Shown: piece after piece, positions 29,611-37,657 of the stretch
Position numbering within the stretch: position 1 is the stretch's first letter
Layout: every line of letters begins with the position of its first letter
Assembly (NCBI RefSeq): GCF_000308515.1
Contig: NZ_BAFV01000018.1
Span: forward strand, 1-64,000
From: Nocardia carnea NBRC 14403
GTDB taxonomy: Bacteria; Actinomycetota; Actinomycetes; Mycobacteriales; Mycobacteriaceae
Length of the DNA stretch: 64,000 nucleotides
Direction: 5' to 3'
The notes under the pieces: model-generated
Databases searched by the model: none
Seen by the model: only the letters and a program-made list of their open reading frames with translations
Told to the model about the DNA's origin: nothing
Position numbers and translations under genes: made by a program

Positions 29611-30180
29611 ATGGAACGCGCGCTGATCGTGGTGGATGTCCAGAACGATTTCTGTGAGGGCGGTTCGCTTGCCGTCACCGGTGGCGCCCGGGTGGCCGGG
29701 CTGATCAGCGAATATCTGCGCGATACCGAATACGACGCGGTGGTGGCGACCCGGGATTTCCATATCGATCCGGGTGCCCACTTCTCCGAGACCCCGGACT
29801 ATGTCGACAGCTGGCCGCCGCATTGCCGGGTCGGAACTCCCGGCGCGGAGTTCCATCCGGAATTCGATACCGCCGCGGTGCAGGAGATCTTCTCGAAGGG
29901 GGAGTACTCGGCCGCCTACTCGGGTTTCGAAGGCGCCGCGTCCGACGGCACGCCCCTCGCAGTCTGGTTGCGCACCCGGGGAATCACATCGGTGGATATC
30001 GTCGGGATCGCGACCGACCACTGTGTCCGGGCCACTGCCCTGGACGCGGCCGCGGCCGGTTTCGGCACCCGTGTCCTGCTCGGTTTGACCGCAGGGGTCG
30101 CGCCGGTCACGGTCGAATCGGCGCTGGAGCAACTCGACGGCGCCGGAGTCGAGCTCTCCGGCACGGTGGTCGGCGGCTGA
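29611..30180 (+). CDS. pncA: Nicotinamidase/pyrazinamidase PncA
   Basis: A protein of 189 aa. It hydrolyses nicotinamide to nicotinate, the substrate of PncB just upstream, and such enzymes also activate pyrazinamide. The catalytic triad is D9 (IVVDVQNDF), K96 (SKGEYS) and C138 (TDHCVRAT). The metal ligands D49, H51, H57 and H71 are in place. The start ATG 29611 follows GGGGGAAAATGAGG. A pncB-pncA pair makes nicotinamide recycling a single unit. Confidence 0.95.
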   Translation: MERALIVVDVQNDFCEGGSLAVTGGARVAGLISEYLRDTEYDAVVATRDFHIDPGAHFSETPDYVDSWPPHCRVGTPGAEFHPEFDTAAVQEIFSKGEYSAAYSGFEGAASDGTPLAVWLRTRGITSVDIVGIATDHCVRATALDAAAAGFGTRVLLGLTAGVAPVTVESALEQLDGAGVELSGTVVGG

Positions 30181-30232
30181 CTCCGCGGGCTGCGCGGCCC
30201 GGTCTGTCGGTGCGCCGGGGCACAATTCTTCT

Positions 30233-30571
30233 ATGACCGCGACCGGGGATGATGTACGCGCCTATGCTCTTTCGCTGCCGGGAACCACTGAGCAGTTCGC
30301 CTGGAATATGCCGATCTTCCGGGTCGAGCGCCGGTTGTTCCTGACTCTTCCCGAAGACGAGACCTCGATGGCCGTGCGTTGCCCGATTGTCGACCGCGAC
30401 GAATTGGTGGTCGCCGAGCCGGCCAAGTTCTGGATCGCCGGTCACGAGGCCGGTAATCCGTGGGTGCGGGTCCGGCTCGCCGCGCTCGATGATCACGAGG
30501 AAATGCGCGCCATCATTCTCGATTCCTGGCGTCTGGCTGCCCCGGCCGAACTGATCGACGACGCTCGATAG
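30233..30571 (+). CDS. MmcQ/YjbR family protein
   Basis: A protein of 112 aa with the CyaY-like/YjbR fold signature: DVRAYALSLPGTTE at the N-terminus, FRVERRLFLTL in the middle and GNPWVRVRLAAL toward the end, closing with ESW-type RDSWRLAAP-like LDSWRLAAP. Members are called MmcQ-like DNA-binding proteins by fold, with little direct evidence. It is 52 bp past pncA and may be read through from it. Confidence 0.82.
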   Translation: MTATGDDVRAYALSLPGTTEQFAWNMPIFRVERRLFLTLPEDETSMAVRCPIVDRDELVVAEPAKFWIAGHEAGNPWVRVRLAALDDHEEMRAIILDSWRLAAPAELIDDAR

Positions 30572-30579
30572 GGCCGCCT

Positions 30580-30601
30580 CGCTCAGGTGCTCCGCTGAGC
30601 G
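30580..30601 (+). terminator. Small hairpin after the MmcQ gene
   Basis: CGCTCAG and CTGAGCG, 7-bp arms around an 8-nt loop, 8 bp past the stop codon. It has no T run, so it is a weak terminator candidate. Confidence 0.4.
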
Positions 30602-30706
30602 CGGCACCGTCGCCGGCCGTGCTCGGTTCGGATCAGGCCGGCCTCGGGATCCCGGCGTGCCGAGTGCCAGCCTCGGTCGGGTGGGTATCGATGCCTTGTC
30701 CCCACA

Positions 30707-30736
30707 TACTCGTACACGTATATTCGTAGACGAGTA
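30707..30736. promoter_or_regulatory. PadR-type palindromic operator
   Basis: TACTCGT (30707-30713) and ACGAGTA (30730-30736) form outer arms around an AT-rich core that itself contains ACG-TATATT-CGT. The site ends just before the AAGGAGG of the padR gene. Large AT-rich inverted repeats of this kind are typical PadR binding sites, so autoregulation is likely. Confidence 0.7.
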
Positions 30737-30746
30737 AGGAGGCGAT

Positions 30747-31400
30747 GTGGCGAAGAAGCGCAAGGTGGGCAATCTGCTGGCGCTGGCCGTGCTCGCGGTG
30801 ATGCAGGACGAATCCATGCACCGGTATCAGATCGCCGCACGGTTGCGTGAGTACGGCAAAGACCAGGACATGGACATCAAATGGGGGTCGCTGTACACGG
30901 TCGTGCAGAACCTGGCCAAAGCCGGATTCCTCGAGGTGGTGGGCAGCGAACGCGACGGTGCGCGGCCCGAACGGGTGATCTATCGGATCACCGGAGCCGG
31001 ACGCGCCGAACTCGTGGACTGGACCCGGGAGCTCATCGCCGAACCGGAGCCCGAACGCGGCCGCTATATCGCCGGCCTGTCGATCCTTGCCGTGCTGCCG
31101 CCGGATGAGGTGGCGGAACTACTGGGCCGCCGGCTCACGGTGCTCGAAGAGCAGATCGCCAAGGTGAAGAAAGATCTCGCCGACCTCTCCACATCACTGC
31201 CGCGCCTGTTCCTCATCGAATCCGAGTACGGGCTGGCGGTGCTGGAGGCGGAAGCCGAATGGACCCGGTCCCTGCGTGCCGAACTCGTCGACGGCACCTT
31301 CGCCGGCCAGGCGGAATGGCAGGCATGGCATCGCGGCGGGTCCGGTGTGGACGCCGCACGTGTACGCGAATACGTAGAAGGAGCTGATACCGGCCACTGA
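30747..31400 (+). CDS. PadR family transcriptional regulator
   Basis: A protein of 217 aa. The N-terminal winged helix has the PadR pattern: LLALAVLAVMQDESMHRYQIA, then WGSLYTVVQNLAKAGFLE near 50-70 and PERVIYRITGAGRAEL near 80. A C-terminal helical dimerisation part follows (Vir-type, about 100-215). GTG 30747 has an ideal AAGGAGG. It sits directly behind its probable operator and is followed by a strong hairpin, so it is its own transcript. The FAD monooxygenase gene downstream is a possible target. Confidence 0.9.
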   Translation: MAKKRKVGNLLALAVLAVMQDESMHRYQIAARLREYGKDQDMDIKWGSLYTVVQNLAKAGFLEVVGSERDGARPERVIYRITGAGRAELVDWTRELIAEPEPERGRYIAGLSILAVLPPDEVAELLGRRLTVLEEQIAKVKKDLADLSTSLPRLFLIESEYGLAVLEAEAEWTRSLRAELVDGTFAGQAEWQAWHRGGSGVDAARVREYVEGADTGH

Positions 31401-31408
31401 TTCACACA

Positions 31409-31450
31409 CCGGTCTCGATGGTGGTGCGCCAACACCACCATCGAGACCGG
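31409..31450 (+). terminator. Terminator with 18-bp perfect stem
   Basis: CCGGTCTCGATGGTGGTG (31409-31426) pairs perfectly with 31433-31450 around CGCCAA, beginning 8 bp past the padR stop. It is very stable but lacks a T tract, as usual in this kind of genome. Confidence 0.75.
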
Positions 31451-31655
31451 ATCACCGTCTCGGACCGTGCCCGCGCAGGCGCACACCCGGCCGCGAGTTT
31501 GGCAGAACACAGGATAACCGGGAGGCGAAGCGCAGGGCGGTTCGGCGACGTACCAGTCCGGGCGCGCGGCCGGTCGCACAGCGGTGCGGACCGATCGCCC
31601 GTAAGGCGGTGCTGCCGCGGCGTCGCCCACCCTGCAACTCTCGAGGAGTACTCCT

Positions 31656-32840
31656 GTGTCCAGAACAGAAACCGCGCTGGTGATCGGCGGTGGAATCGCG
31701 GGGCCGGTGGCGGCCACCGCACTGCGCAAAGCGGATATCGACGCCCGTGTCTACGAGGCCTACCCCGGGCCGGCCTTCACAATCGGCAGCGGGCTGGCCC
31801 TCGCACCCAACGGTGTGGCCGCGCTGGATGTGATCGACGCGGGCGACGCGGTCCGCGATATCGCCGTCCCGGTACCCCGTATGTGCCTGTCGGTCGGCGG
31901 CAAACTGCTGCCTGCCCCCAGCCTCCCGGACCAGCCGCCACTGCAGTTGGTGGATCGTGGGGAACTGCATCGGGTTCTGCACGAACGGGCAGTGACCGCC
32001 GGCGTTCCGGTCGAATACGGTAAACGCCTGATAGCTGCCGACCACACCGCTGCCGGTGTCACCGCACACTTCGCCGACGGCAGTTCCGCCACCGCCGATG
32101 TACTCGTCGGTGCCGACGGAATCCGGTCCACCGTGCGCCGCCTGATCGACCCTGCTGCTCCGGGCCCGGAGTTCACCGGGATGCTCGGCTTCGGTGCCAC
32201 GGTCGAATGCGATATCGCGACCCCGGACGAAACGATCGTCTTCGCCTACGGGAAACGTGCCTACTACCTGTACTGGCCCCTCGGCGACGGCCGTATCGGC
32301 TGGGGTGCGAATCTGCCGAGCGCGGAATATCTTTCGTTGACCGAAGCCCGCGATACCGCACCGGAGCGCTGGCTGGAGATCCTGCGTGACACCTACGGCG
32401 AGGACCATCCGGGCGGCCCGCTCGCCCGGGCGACCACTCCGGAACAATTGGAGGTCACCGGCGCACTGCACATCATGCCGCCCGTGCCGCGCTGGTACCG
32501 GGACCGCATGGTGCTGATCGGCGACGCCGTGCACGCTCCGTCCAACAGTTCCGGACAGGGGGCTTCGCTGGCGATCGAGAGCGCGATCCAGCTGGCCCGC
32601 TGCCTGCGCGACCTACCCGATCTCGGAACCGCTTTCGCCACCTATGAGCGGTTACGCCGCTCCCGGGTCGAAGGCGTGGCGGCGCGCGCCGCCAAAATCA
32701 ACCACAGCAAGACCCCAGGGCCTTTGGCGCGCAAGGTGATGCAGCTGATGATGCCGATCATGGCCCGGACGATGAACCCGGAGAAACTGGCCGGCACCGA
32801 GCAGCGTTACCGCATCGATTGGGCAGAAAAGGTGTTGTGA
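31656..32840 (+). CDS. FAD-dependent aromatic-type monooxygenase
   Basis: A protein of 394 aa, class A flavoprotein monooxygenase. The FAD motif is VIGGGIAGPVAATAL (GxGxxG) near residue 8. The second motif is VLVGADGIRSTVR near 150 and the third is VLIGDAVHAPSNSSGQGASLAIE near 285-305. Such enzymes hydroxylate aromatic rings or inactivate drugs such as rifampicin and tetracycline. The substrate is not deducible. GTG 31656 follows CGAGGAG. The PadR gene upstream, separated by a terminator, may control it. Confidence 0.9.
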   Translation: MSRTETALVIGGGIAGPVAATALRKADIDARVYEAYPGPAFTIGSGLALAPNGVAALDVIDAGDAVRDIAVPVPRMCLSVGGKLLPAPSLPDQPPLQLVDRGELHRVLHERAVTAGVPVEYGKRLIAADHTAAGVTAHFADGSSATADVLVGADGIRSTVRRLIDPAAPGPEFTGMLGFGATVECDIATPDETIVFAYGKRAYYLYWPLGDGRIGWGANLPSAEYLSLTEARDTAPERWLEILRDTYGEDHPGGPLARATTPEQLEVTGALHIMPPVPRWYRDRMVLIGDAVHAPSNSSGQGASLAIESAIQLARCLRDLPDLGTAFATYERLRRSRVEGVAARAAKINHSKTPGPLARKVMQLMMPIMARTMNPEKLAGTEQRYRIDWAEKVL

Positions 32841-32929
32841 TCACGTACACCGCAGGAAATTGTCCGGGCCGGGCAGATCGCAGCGGCACGTAATATCGTC
32901 CGCAATACGCTGCGGATTCGGGAGATAGC

Positions 32930-33295
32930 GTGCTGTTGCTGATGATCGCCGGCGGCGCTGCCTGGCTGGGATGCGTTGTCCTGGACAACTTCGGGCTGAC
33001 CTGGAGCCTGCCGCTTTTCTGGGTCTCCGCGATGCTGGTGGTGATGACGATTGCACGCTGGTTACCACGCGGTCGTGCGTCTCGGCGTGCCGGGAAGCGG
33101 TCGGCAGCAGCGGGTGGCGCCGGCACGGGTGCCTGGTTCCTCGGCGATTTCGGTGCCGGCGACGGCTCCGGCGCAGACGGGGGCGGCAGCAGCTGTGGTG
33201 GCGGTAGCGGCTGCGGCGGGGGCGGTAGCGGCTGTGGTGGCGGAGGTGGTGGGGGAGGAGGTGGGGGAGGAGGTGGCGGCGGCGGAGGCGAATGA
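32930..33295 (+). CDS. Small membrane protein with Gly/Cys repeat tail
   Basis: A protein of 121 aa. Two short hydrophobic helices (residues 1-19 and 24-42) are followed by a basic stretch and a flexible linker. From about residue 85 the tail is nearly all Gly with Cys at regular spacing: SCGGGSGCGGGGSGCGG and then a run of about 18 Gly ending in Glu. The helix pair and basic linker make it look like a real membrane protein. The tail may bind metal or interact with the wall. I do not know the family. GTG 32930 is assumed. Confidence 0.6.
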   Translation: MLLLMIAGGAAWLGCVVLDNFGLTWSLPLFWVSAMLVVMTIARWLPRGRASRRAGKRSAAAGGAGTGAWFLGDFGAGDGSGADGGGSSCGGGSGCGGGGSGCGGGGGGGGGGGGGGGGGGE

Positions 33296-33312
33296 CCTCC
33301 GCCGCCGCGATC

Positions 33313-33558
33313 TCAGGACTCGAAGGGAACGGTGTTGCCCGCGGCGTCGCGGGTTCCGGCCACCTGCGCGATCGCGTCCGCCAATTCGGTGCAGGACTTC
33401 CAGGTGCGCGGCGTGGTGTCATCGAGATTGCCGATCGTGTACCACTGCTCGGTTTCCCGGTAGCGGACAAGACCGTAACCGTCGGGATCGAGGGTGATAT
33501 CCAGGGCACCGGATATCGTCCCGGCTTCCCGGGTCATGACCGATGTCTTACTCGGCAA
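33313..33558 (-). CDS. Small hypothetical protein downstream of HNH nuclease
   Basis: A protein of up to 81 aa (73 aa from ATG 33537). Codon use is typical of the genome with strong third-position GC, supporting a real gene. It contains DPDGYGLVRYRETEQWYTIGNL, a beta-rich pattern, then a helix with one Cys. It lies 14-35 bp after the HNH nuclease gene in the same direction, so it may be an accessory or inhibitor of that nuclease. This is inference only. Confidence 0.6.
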   Translation of the reverse strand: MPSKTSVMTREAGTISGALDITLDPDGYGLVRYRETEQWYTIGNLDDTTPRTWKSCTELADAIAQVAGTRDAAGNTVPFES

Positions 33559-33572
33559 CTCGATGACTTCGG

Positions 33573-34358
33573 CTATTTGAACTCACCTCGTTTTATGCAG
33601 TCGTCCACGGCGGTGCGCAATGCGGTCTGCTCGTCCTTGTCGACGCTCAGTTCGTACTTTAGCTTTACCTGCACGTACTGGGAGATATATCCGCACCGGA
33701 AACTTCCCGGCGGCAGATAGTCGGCCGGATCCTGATCGCCTTTGGACCGGTTCGCGGAAGGGTCGGAGGCGATGAGATTCTGTGCGTCGTTGGCGATGCG
33801 GCGCCGGGTATCGGCGTCCAGGCTCTTGGCGCCGGAGCGCCAGGCTTCGGCGAGCGGGACGATATGTTCGGCGTCGACACCGGACGATTCGGTGATGAAC
33901 TTGTAGGGCTTCAGTTTCCCGGTTTCGGGGTCCATGACGCCGTAGGTGTCCTGCCAGCCACCGCCTTTGCCGACTTTCAGATCGCAGGTCTTGGGGTCCA
34001 GCGTCACCTCGCCGGTGGCGTCGCGCAGCATCATCACCTCGCGGGTGGTGCATTTGCTGTACTGGGCGAATTCGGGGCCGAAACCGTGTTCGGCGTCGTT
34101 ATCGTCCCAGTGCCGGAATTTCTCCCGGCTGTAGCCGGTCATGGCGATCTCGGTCTCGACCGGGAGGCGGTCCAGTGCGGACTGTACGTCGGCGGCCGCG
34201 GCGCTCGGGGCATCCGCCGCGTCGGCGGCCGGATCGGTTGTGCTGCTGCGGCCTTCGAGGAAGTAGCCGCCGGCCAGGACGATCACGATCAGGATCGGTA
34301 CCGCGACGGCCGCGAATTTACGCACCGGGGCGGGTAGTGCGGACAGCAGCGAGTTCAC
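33573..34358 (-). CDS. Membrane-anchored or secreted HNH nuclease (DUF1524)
   Basis: A protein of 261 aa. A single helix at residues 14-32 acts as signal anchor, then an Ala/Asp-rich linker, then the DUF1524 nuclease: DAEHIVPLAEAWRSGA near 165 (the H of the HNH motif) and NLIASDPSANRSKGDQDPADYLPP near 195-218. Cys pairs suggest disulfides outside the cell. Related actinobacterial proteins are extracytoplasmic DNases of unknown purpose. The start GTG 34358 precedes 500 bp of non-coding DNA. Confidence 0.88.
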   Translation of the reverse strand: MNSLLSALPAPVRKFAAVAVPILIVIVLAGGYFLEGRSSTTDPAADAADAPSAAAADVQSALDRLPVETEIAMTGYSREKFRHWDDNDAEHGFGPEFAQYSKCTTREVMMLRDATGEVTLDPKTCDLKVGKGGGWQDTYGVMDPETGKLKPYKFITESSGVDAEHIVPLAEAWRSGAKSLDADTRRRIANDAQNLIASDPSANRSKGDQDPADYLPPGSFRCGYISQYVQVKLKYELSVDKDEQTALRTAVDDCIKRGEFK

Positions 34359-34854
34359 CGCGCCACCTCCGCGAATCGGGCGCCGATGGGCGAAACGCCC
34401 GATTGCTCATAAGTTGTGGGCTTCAACGAAATTCCTTGCCGAGGTGCCGGGATGTGCCGAGCGTCAAGCTACCGCGTCGCCCAGCTAACCCGAAGCTACT
34501 CTCCGGTGTGAGATTCGGCATAGTGTGCCCACGGCACCACCCCCGAGTCGCCGTGCCGGCGCCGACTCGGGGGTGGGACCTGCCACGAACGAGGGCTTGC
34601 GTTCCGGTGCGTTCGCGGCCCGATTGTCCGGACCGGGTACCGCGCCGACGCCGCGGGGCTTGATGAGGGGGAGCCCCGTGGTCACCGGCGCACCGGATGT
34701 GCTCGTCGTGACGTCTGTGGGCCGGAATGTTTCCGGCTGTTCGGTGGTGTGGTGAACAATTCACCGAAGGCTGGTGGCCGCCGGCTGAGGGTTCGTCAAA
34801 AGCATAGGGAATTCCCAAGTTTGGGAGCGAACCGGGGGTGGGTTACCGCTCGGT
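34359..34854. other. Intergenic region with hairpins, no supported gene
   Basis: It contains a perfect inverted repeat, CCACCCCCGAGTCG (34537-34550) and CGACTCGGGGGTGG (34563-34576), with a 12-nt loop, and a second imperfect one near 34652-34682 around CGGGGCT and AGCCCCG. Open frames here overlap one another and look like noise. It lies between the HNH nuclease start and the PhoU stop, so one hairpin may terminate a transcript entering from an unseen small RNA or gene. Confidence 0.5.
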
Positions 34855-35523
34855 TCAGCTCGCTTCCTCGTCTTCGTCGGCGACGATCTGGGCGGTCGGC
34901 GGGATACCGGTATCGAGGAAATGGATCAATCGCGCGATCCGGTCGGTGTGCTCGAGGCTGCCCGCGAGCCGATGTCCGACCAGGGCGAGCGCAATGGCGG
35001 TATCGGTCGTATCGCCGGTATCCGAGAGCGCGGTGTGCAGTTTCTGGGTCAGGGCCCGCATGGTCGCCGGGGCGTTCTCGTCGGCGACGCTGTACCGCCC
35101 GGTGGTCACCGCGCGTTCGGCCCGTTCGGTGGCCGCGGCGGCGAGTTCCGCCATGGCTCCGAGTGGGTCGAGAACCGGTGTGGCGGCGACCGGTTCGGGA
35201 TGGCTCCGATACACCTGATCGGCGACTCCGCTGAACAGTTGGCCGATTCGCGAGAGTTCACCGGCGATTTGGATGGCGGTGACGACATGGCGTAGATCGC
35301 GCGCCACCGGTGCCTGGAGTGCCAGTAGGACGACGGTGCGGGCTTCGCAGGCGCTGTACATGGCCTGTAGTCGTTCGTCGAGGGCGAAGACCTCGTAGGT
35401 CGCGGTGAGATCGGCCCCGACGAGCGCGTCGATCATACGTTCGGCCGCCTCGTGGGTGATGCGGCACATCTGTGTCAGATCCGCGGTCAACGCGACGAGC
35501 TCGTTGGTGAACTGAGTTCGCAC
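34855..35523 (-). CDS. phoU: PhoU family phosphate-signalling protein
   Basis: A protein of 222 aa with two three-helix PhoU repeats. The typical start VRTQFTNELVALTADL is followed by a helix bearing the acidic metal-binding pattern (DERLQ, RDLRHVVTAIQIAGELSRIG near 75). PhoU ties phosphate uptake to the PhoR histidine kinase. GTG 35523 gives the family start (M-R-T-x-F); an upstream ATG at 35541 is less likely. No pst genes are nearby. It diverges from the mce operon. Confidence 0.85.
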   Translation of the reverse strand: MRTQFTNELVALTADLTQMCRITHEAAERMIDALVGADLTATYEVFALDERLQAMYSACEARTVVLLALQAPVARDLRHVVTAIQIAGELSRIGQLFSGVADQVYRSHPEPVAATPVLDPLGAMAELAAAATERAERAVTTGRYSVADENAPATMRALTQKLHTALSDTGDTTDTAIALALVGHRLAGSLEHTDRIARLIHFLDTGIPPTAQIVADEDEEAS

Positions 35524-35658
35524 GGGGGAATTGTCGCCCATTGTGTGCGTATCGGTCGAATGTTCCGCCCAATCGGTGCCCCGGCCCATCCGGGCGCGGT
35601 GTGCGCGGCGAGCTGCCCGTGTGGGTGATCGCCCGAGTTTGCAGGGTGTAAATTTTGG

Positions 35659-35672
35659 TAGAACCTGTTCTC
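35659..35672. promoter_or_regulatory. KstR-type operator
   Basis: TAGAACCTGTTCTC matches the KstR consensus TnnAACnnGTTnnA at all but the final base and contains the perfect palindrome AGAAC-CT-GTTCT. It lies about 217 bp before yrbEA and 136 bp before the phoU start. KstR represses cholesterol catabolism and uptake (mce4) genes in mycobacteria and rhodococci. Confidence 0.6.
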
Positions 35673-35838
35673 ATTCACCTCGTGGCCATGAGTGGCGCGA
35701 CACACAATCGATTACCGGCGATGTCTGGCGGTAATTTTCCGTGGCCACTGTCACACTGCCGCAAATTTGTTTGTCACCTCTAGTAACGATTAGCTTGCTC
35801 TCCATTGGCATCGATGCCGGACCGGAGAGATTGAACGC

Positions 35839-35892
35839 ATGAACTTCGCAACATTGCGTGCCCCCGTGGCGGTATACGGATCTCGGCGATGA
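35839..35892 (+). CDS. Possible 17-codon leader peptide before yrbEA
   Basis: ATG 35839 follows GGAGAGA by 8 nt and encodes MNFATLRAPVAVYGSRR; its TGA stop at 35890-35892 overlaps the yrbEA ATG as ATGA. The good ribosome binding site and exact overlap suggest a translated leader that couples into the operon. It is too short for family evidence. Confidence 0.5.
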   Translation: MNFATLRAPVAVYGSRR

Positions 35893-36785
35893 CTCCCGAG
35901 AGCCATACCGCGGCGATCGATACGGACCGGCCCTCCGGCTCCACCGAGCCGCAACCCGCCCGCCGCGCCGAAACCGCGCGGGAAATCGTCGGCCAGAACT
36001 TCTCGGGCACCATCGTGTCCTCGGTACGGACCTTCGGCCGGGGCGTCGGAATGGCCCGGGAATCGGTCGGCGGCGCGGTCTCGGATCTGGCCCGCGGCCG
36101 CTTCCAATGGCAGGAAATGCTGGTGCAGGCGTGGCGGTTGGTCACGGTCACCGCATTCCCGGCCATCCTGATGGCGGTGCCGTTCGGCGTGATCGTTTCG
36201 GTCCAGGTCGGCAACCTGATCCACAATCTCGGTGCCGATTCGCTGATCGGTGCCACCGGCGGCCTCGGGGTGATCAAACAGGGCGCGCCCTTGGCCACCG
36301 GCTTCCTGCTCGGCGGTGCGGGGGCCGCGGCGATCGCGGCCGACCTCGGTGCCCGCACGATCCGCGAGGAGATCGACGCCCTGAACACCATGGGGATCAA
36401 CCCCGTGCACCGGCTGGTGATCCCGCGTATGGTCGCGATGCTGCTGGTCGCGCCGCTGCTCAACATTCTGGTGATCTTCGTCGGTATCGTCGCCGGCTAT
36501 CTGGTGGCGATCGGCGGGCAGGGAGTGACGCCCGGCTCGTACTGGGCCGCGTTCGGATCGTTCACCACCGCCGCCGATGTATGGGTTTCACTGCTCAAAG
36601 CGGTGATCTTCGGCTTCATCGTGGTGATCATCGCCTGCCAGCGCGGACTGGAGGCCAAAGGCGGGCCGCGCGGGGTCGCCGATGCCGTGAATGCCGCGGT
36701 GGTGCTCTCGATCGTCGCGATCGTGATCGTCAACCTGGTCATGACTCAGGTGACCACCATGTTCCTGCCCACCAGGCTGGCGTGA
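35889..36785 (+). CDS. yrbEA: YrbE-type permease subunit A of an Mce lipid importer
   Basis: A protein of 298 aa, MlaE/YrbE family. A poorly conserved N-terminus is followed by five or six membrane helices. The family core includes GAAAIAADLGARTIREEIDALNTMGINPVHRLVIPR near residue 140-175 (the EExDAL coupling loop to the MceG/Mkl ATPase) and GLEAKGGPRGVADAVNAAVV near 255. It forms the membrane channel with YrbEB. No clear ribosome binding site stands ahead of ATG 35889; translation is probably coupled to the leader. It shares one base with yrbEB (TGATG). Confidence 0.93.
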   Translation: MTPESHTAAIDTDRPSGSTEPQPARRAETAREIVGQNFSGTIVSSVRTFGRGVGMARESVGGAVSDLARGRFQWQEMLVQAWRLVTVTAFPAILMAVPFGVIVSVQVGNLIHNLGADSLIGATGGLGVIKQGAPLATGFLLGGAGAAAIAADLGARTIREEIDALNTMGINPVHRLVIPRMVAMLLVAPLLNILVIFVGIVAGYLVAIGGQGVTPGSYWAAFGSFTTAADVWVSLLKAVIFGFIVVIIACQRGLEAKGGPRGVADAVNAAVVLSIVAIVIVNLVMTQVTTMFLPTRLA

Positions 36786-37651
36786 TGGCGGCGACCTCGT
36801 ACGCCCCGAAGGGGCTCGGATTCCTCGCGCGCTACTTCCGCCGCGGCAGCCGGATCCTGGGCGCGGTGGATTCGCTGGGATTCGCCGTCGTGTTCTGCTG
36901 GCAGGTGCTGTCGTCGATTCCGCTGGCACTGCGCCGCTACCGCGGGGAAACCTTGCGGATCATCACGAATATGACGTGGGGGCGCGGTTCGGTCATCGTC
37001 GGCGGCGGAACCGTACCTATGATGATCGTGCTGGGACTGGTGATCGGCGCGTCCATCGGAGTCGAATCGTTCGCCACGCTGGACATGCTCGGGATGGGAC
37101 CGGTCACCGGGATCGTGTCCGCCTTCGCGACCACCCGCGAACTGGCGCCGATCGCGGCCGCGGTGGGTTTCGCCGCGCAGGCCGGCTGCCGGATCACCGC
37201 GGAGATCGGGTCGATGCGGATCTCCGAGGAGATCGACGCCATCGAGGCGCTTGGCCTGCGGTCGGTGCCGTTCGTGGTGACCACCCGGGTGATCGCCGGC
37301 GCCATCGCCATCGTGCCGACCTTCCTGATCGCGCTGATCGGCTCCTATTTCGCCTGCCGCGGCTTGATCACCCTGGTGCACGGCCAGTCCGCCGGCGTCT
37401 ACGACCACTACTTCTTCCAGTTCATCGCGGGATTCGACATCATCGCGGCCACCGTCAAGGTCGCGGTATTCGGCATCGTGGTGATCTGCGTGCACAGCTA
37501 TTACGGATTCTTCGCCACCGGCGGACCCGAAGGTGTCGGTATCGCCTCGGGCCGGGCGGTACGTGCCAGTTTCGTCGCCATCATCGCCCTCGACATGGTC
37601 CTGACGATCGTGCTGTGGGGATTCAACTCGGCGATCAGCTTCACGGGATAG
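36785..37651 (+). CDS. yrbEB: YrbE-type permease subunit B of an Mce lipid importer
   Basis: A protein of 288 aa, MlaE/YrbE family. Helices begin near residue 30. The coupling region reads TAEIGSMRISEEIDAIEALGLRSVPFVV near 140-165, and GGPEGVGIASGRAVRASFV is near 245. It pairs with YrbEA. ATG 36785 was chosen from the TGATG overlap; the longer frame reaching 35858 is a shadow of yrbEA. mceA follows 6 bp later. The ATPase partner (mceG) is not in the window. Confidence 0.93.
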   Translation: MAATSYAPKGLGFLARYFRRGSRILGAVDSLGFAVVFCWQVLSSIPLALRRYRGETLRIITNMTWGRGSVIVGGGTVPMMIVLGLVIGASIGVESFATLDMLGMGPVTGIVSAFATTRELAPIAAAVGFAAQAGCRITAEIGSMRISEEIDAIEALGLRSVPFVVTTRVIAGAIAIVPTFLIALIGSYFACRGLITLVHGQSAGVYDHYFFQFIAGFDIIAATVKVAVFGIVVICVHSYYGFFATGGPEGVGIASGRAVRASFVAIIALDMVLTIVLWGFNSAISFTG

Positions 37652-37657
37652 GGACAG

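Noticed and set aside
31360..31380. Second PadR site near the end of padR (GTACGCGAATACGTA)
   Set aside because: It lies in coding sequence (RVREYVEG) and lacks the outer arms of the main operator.
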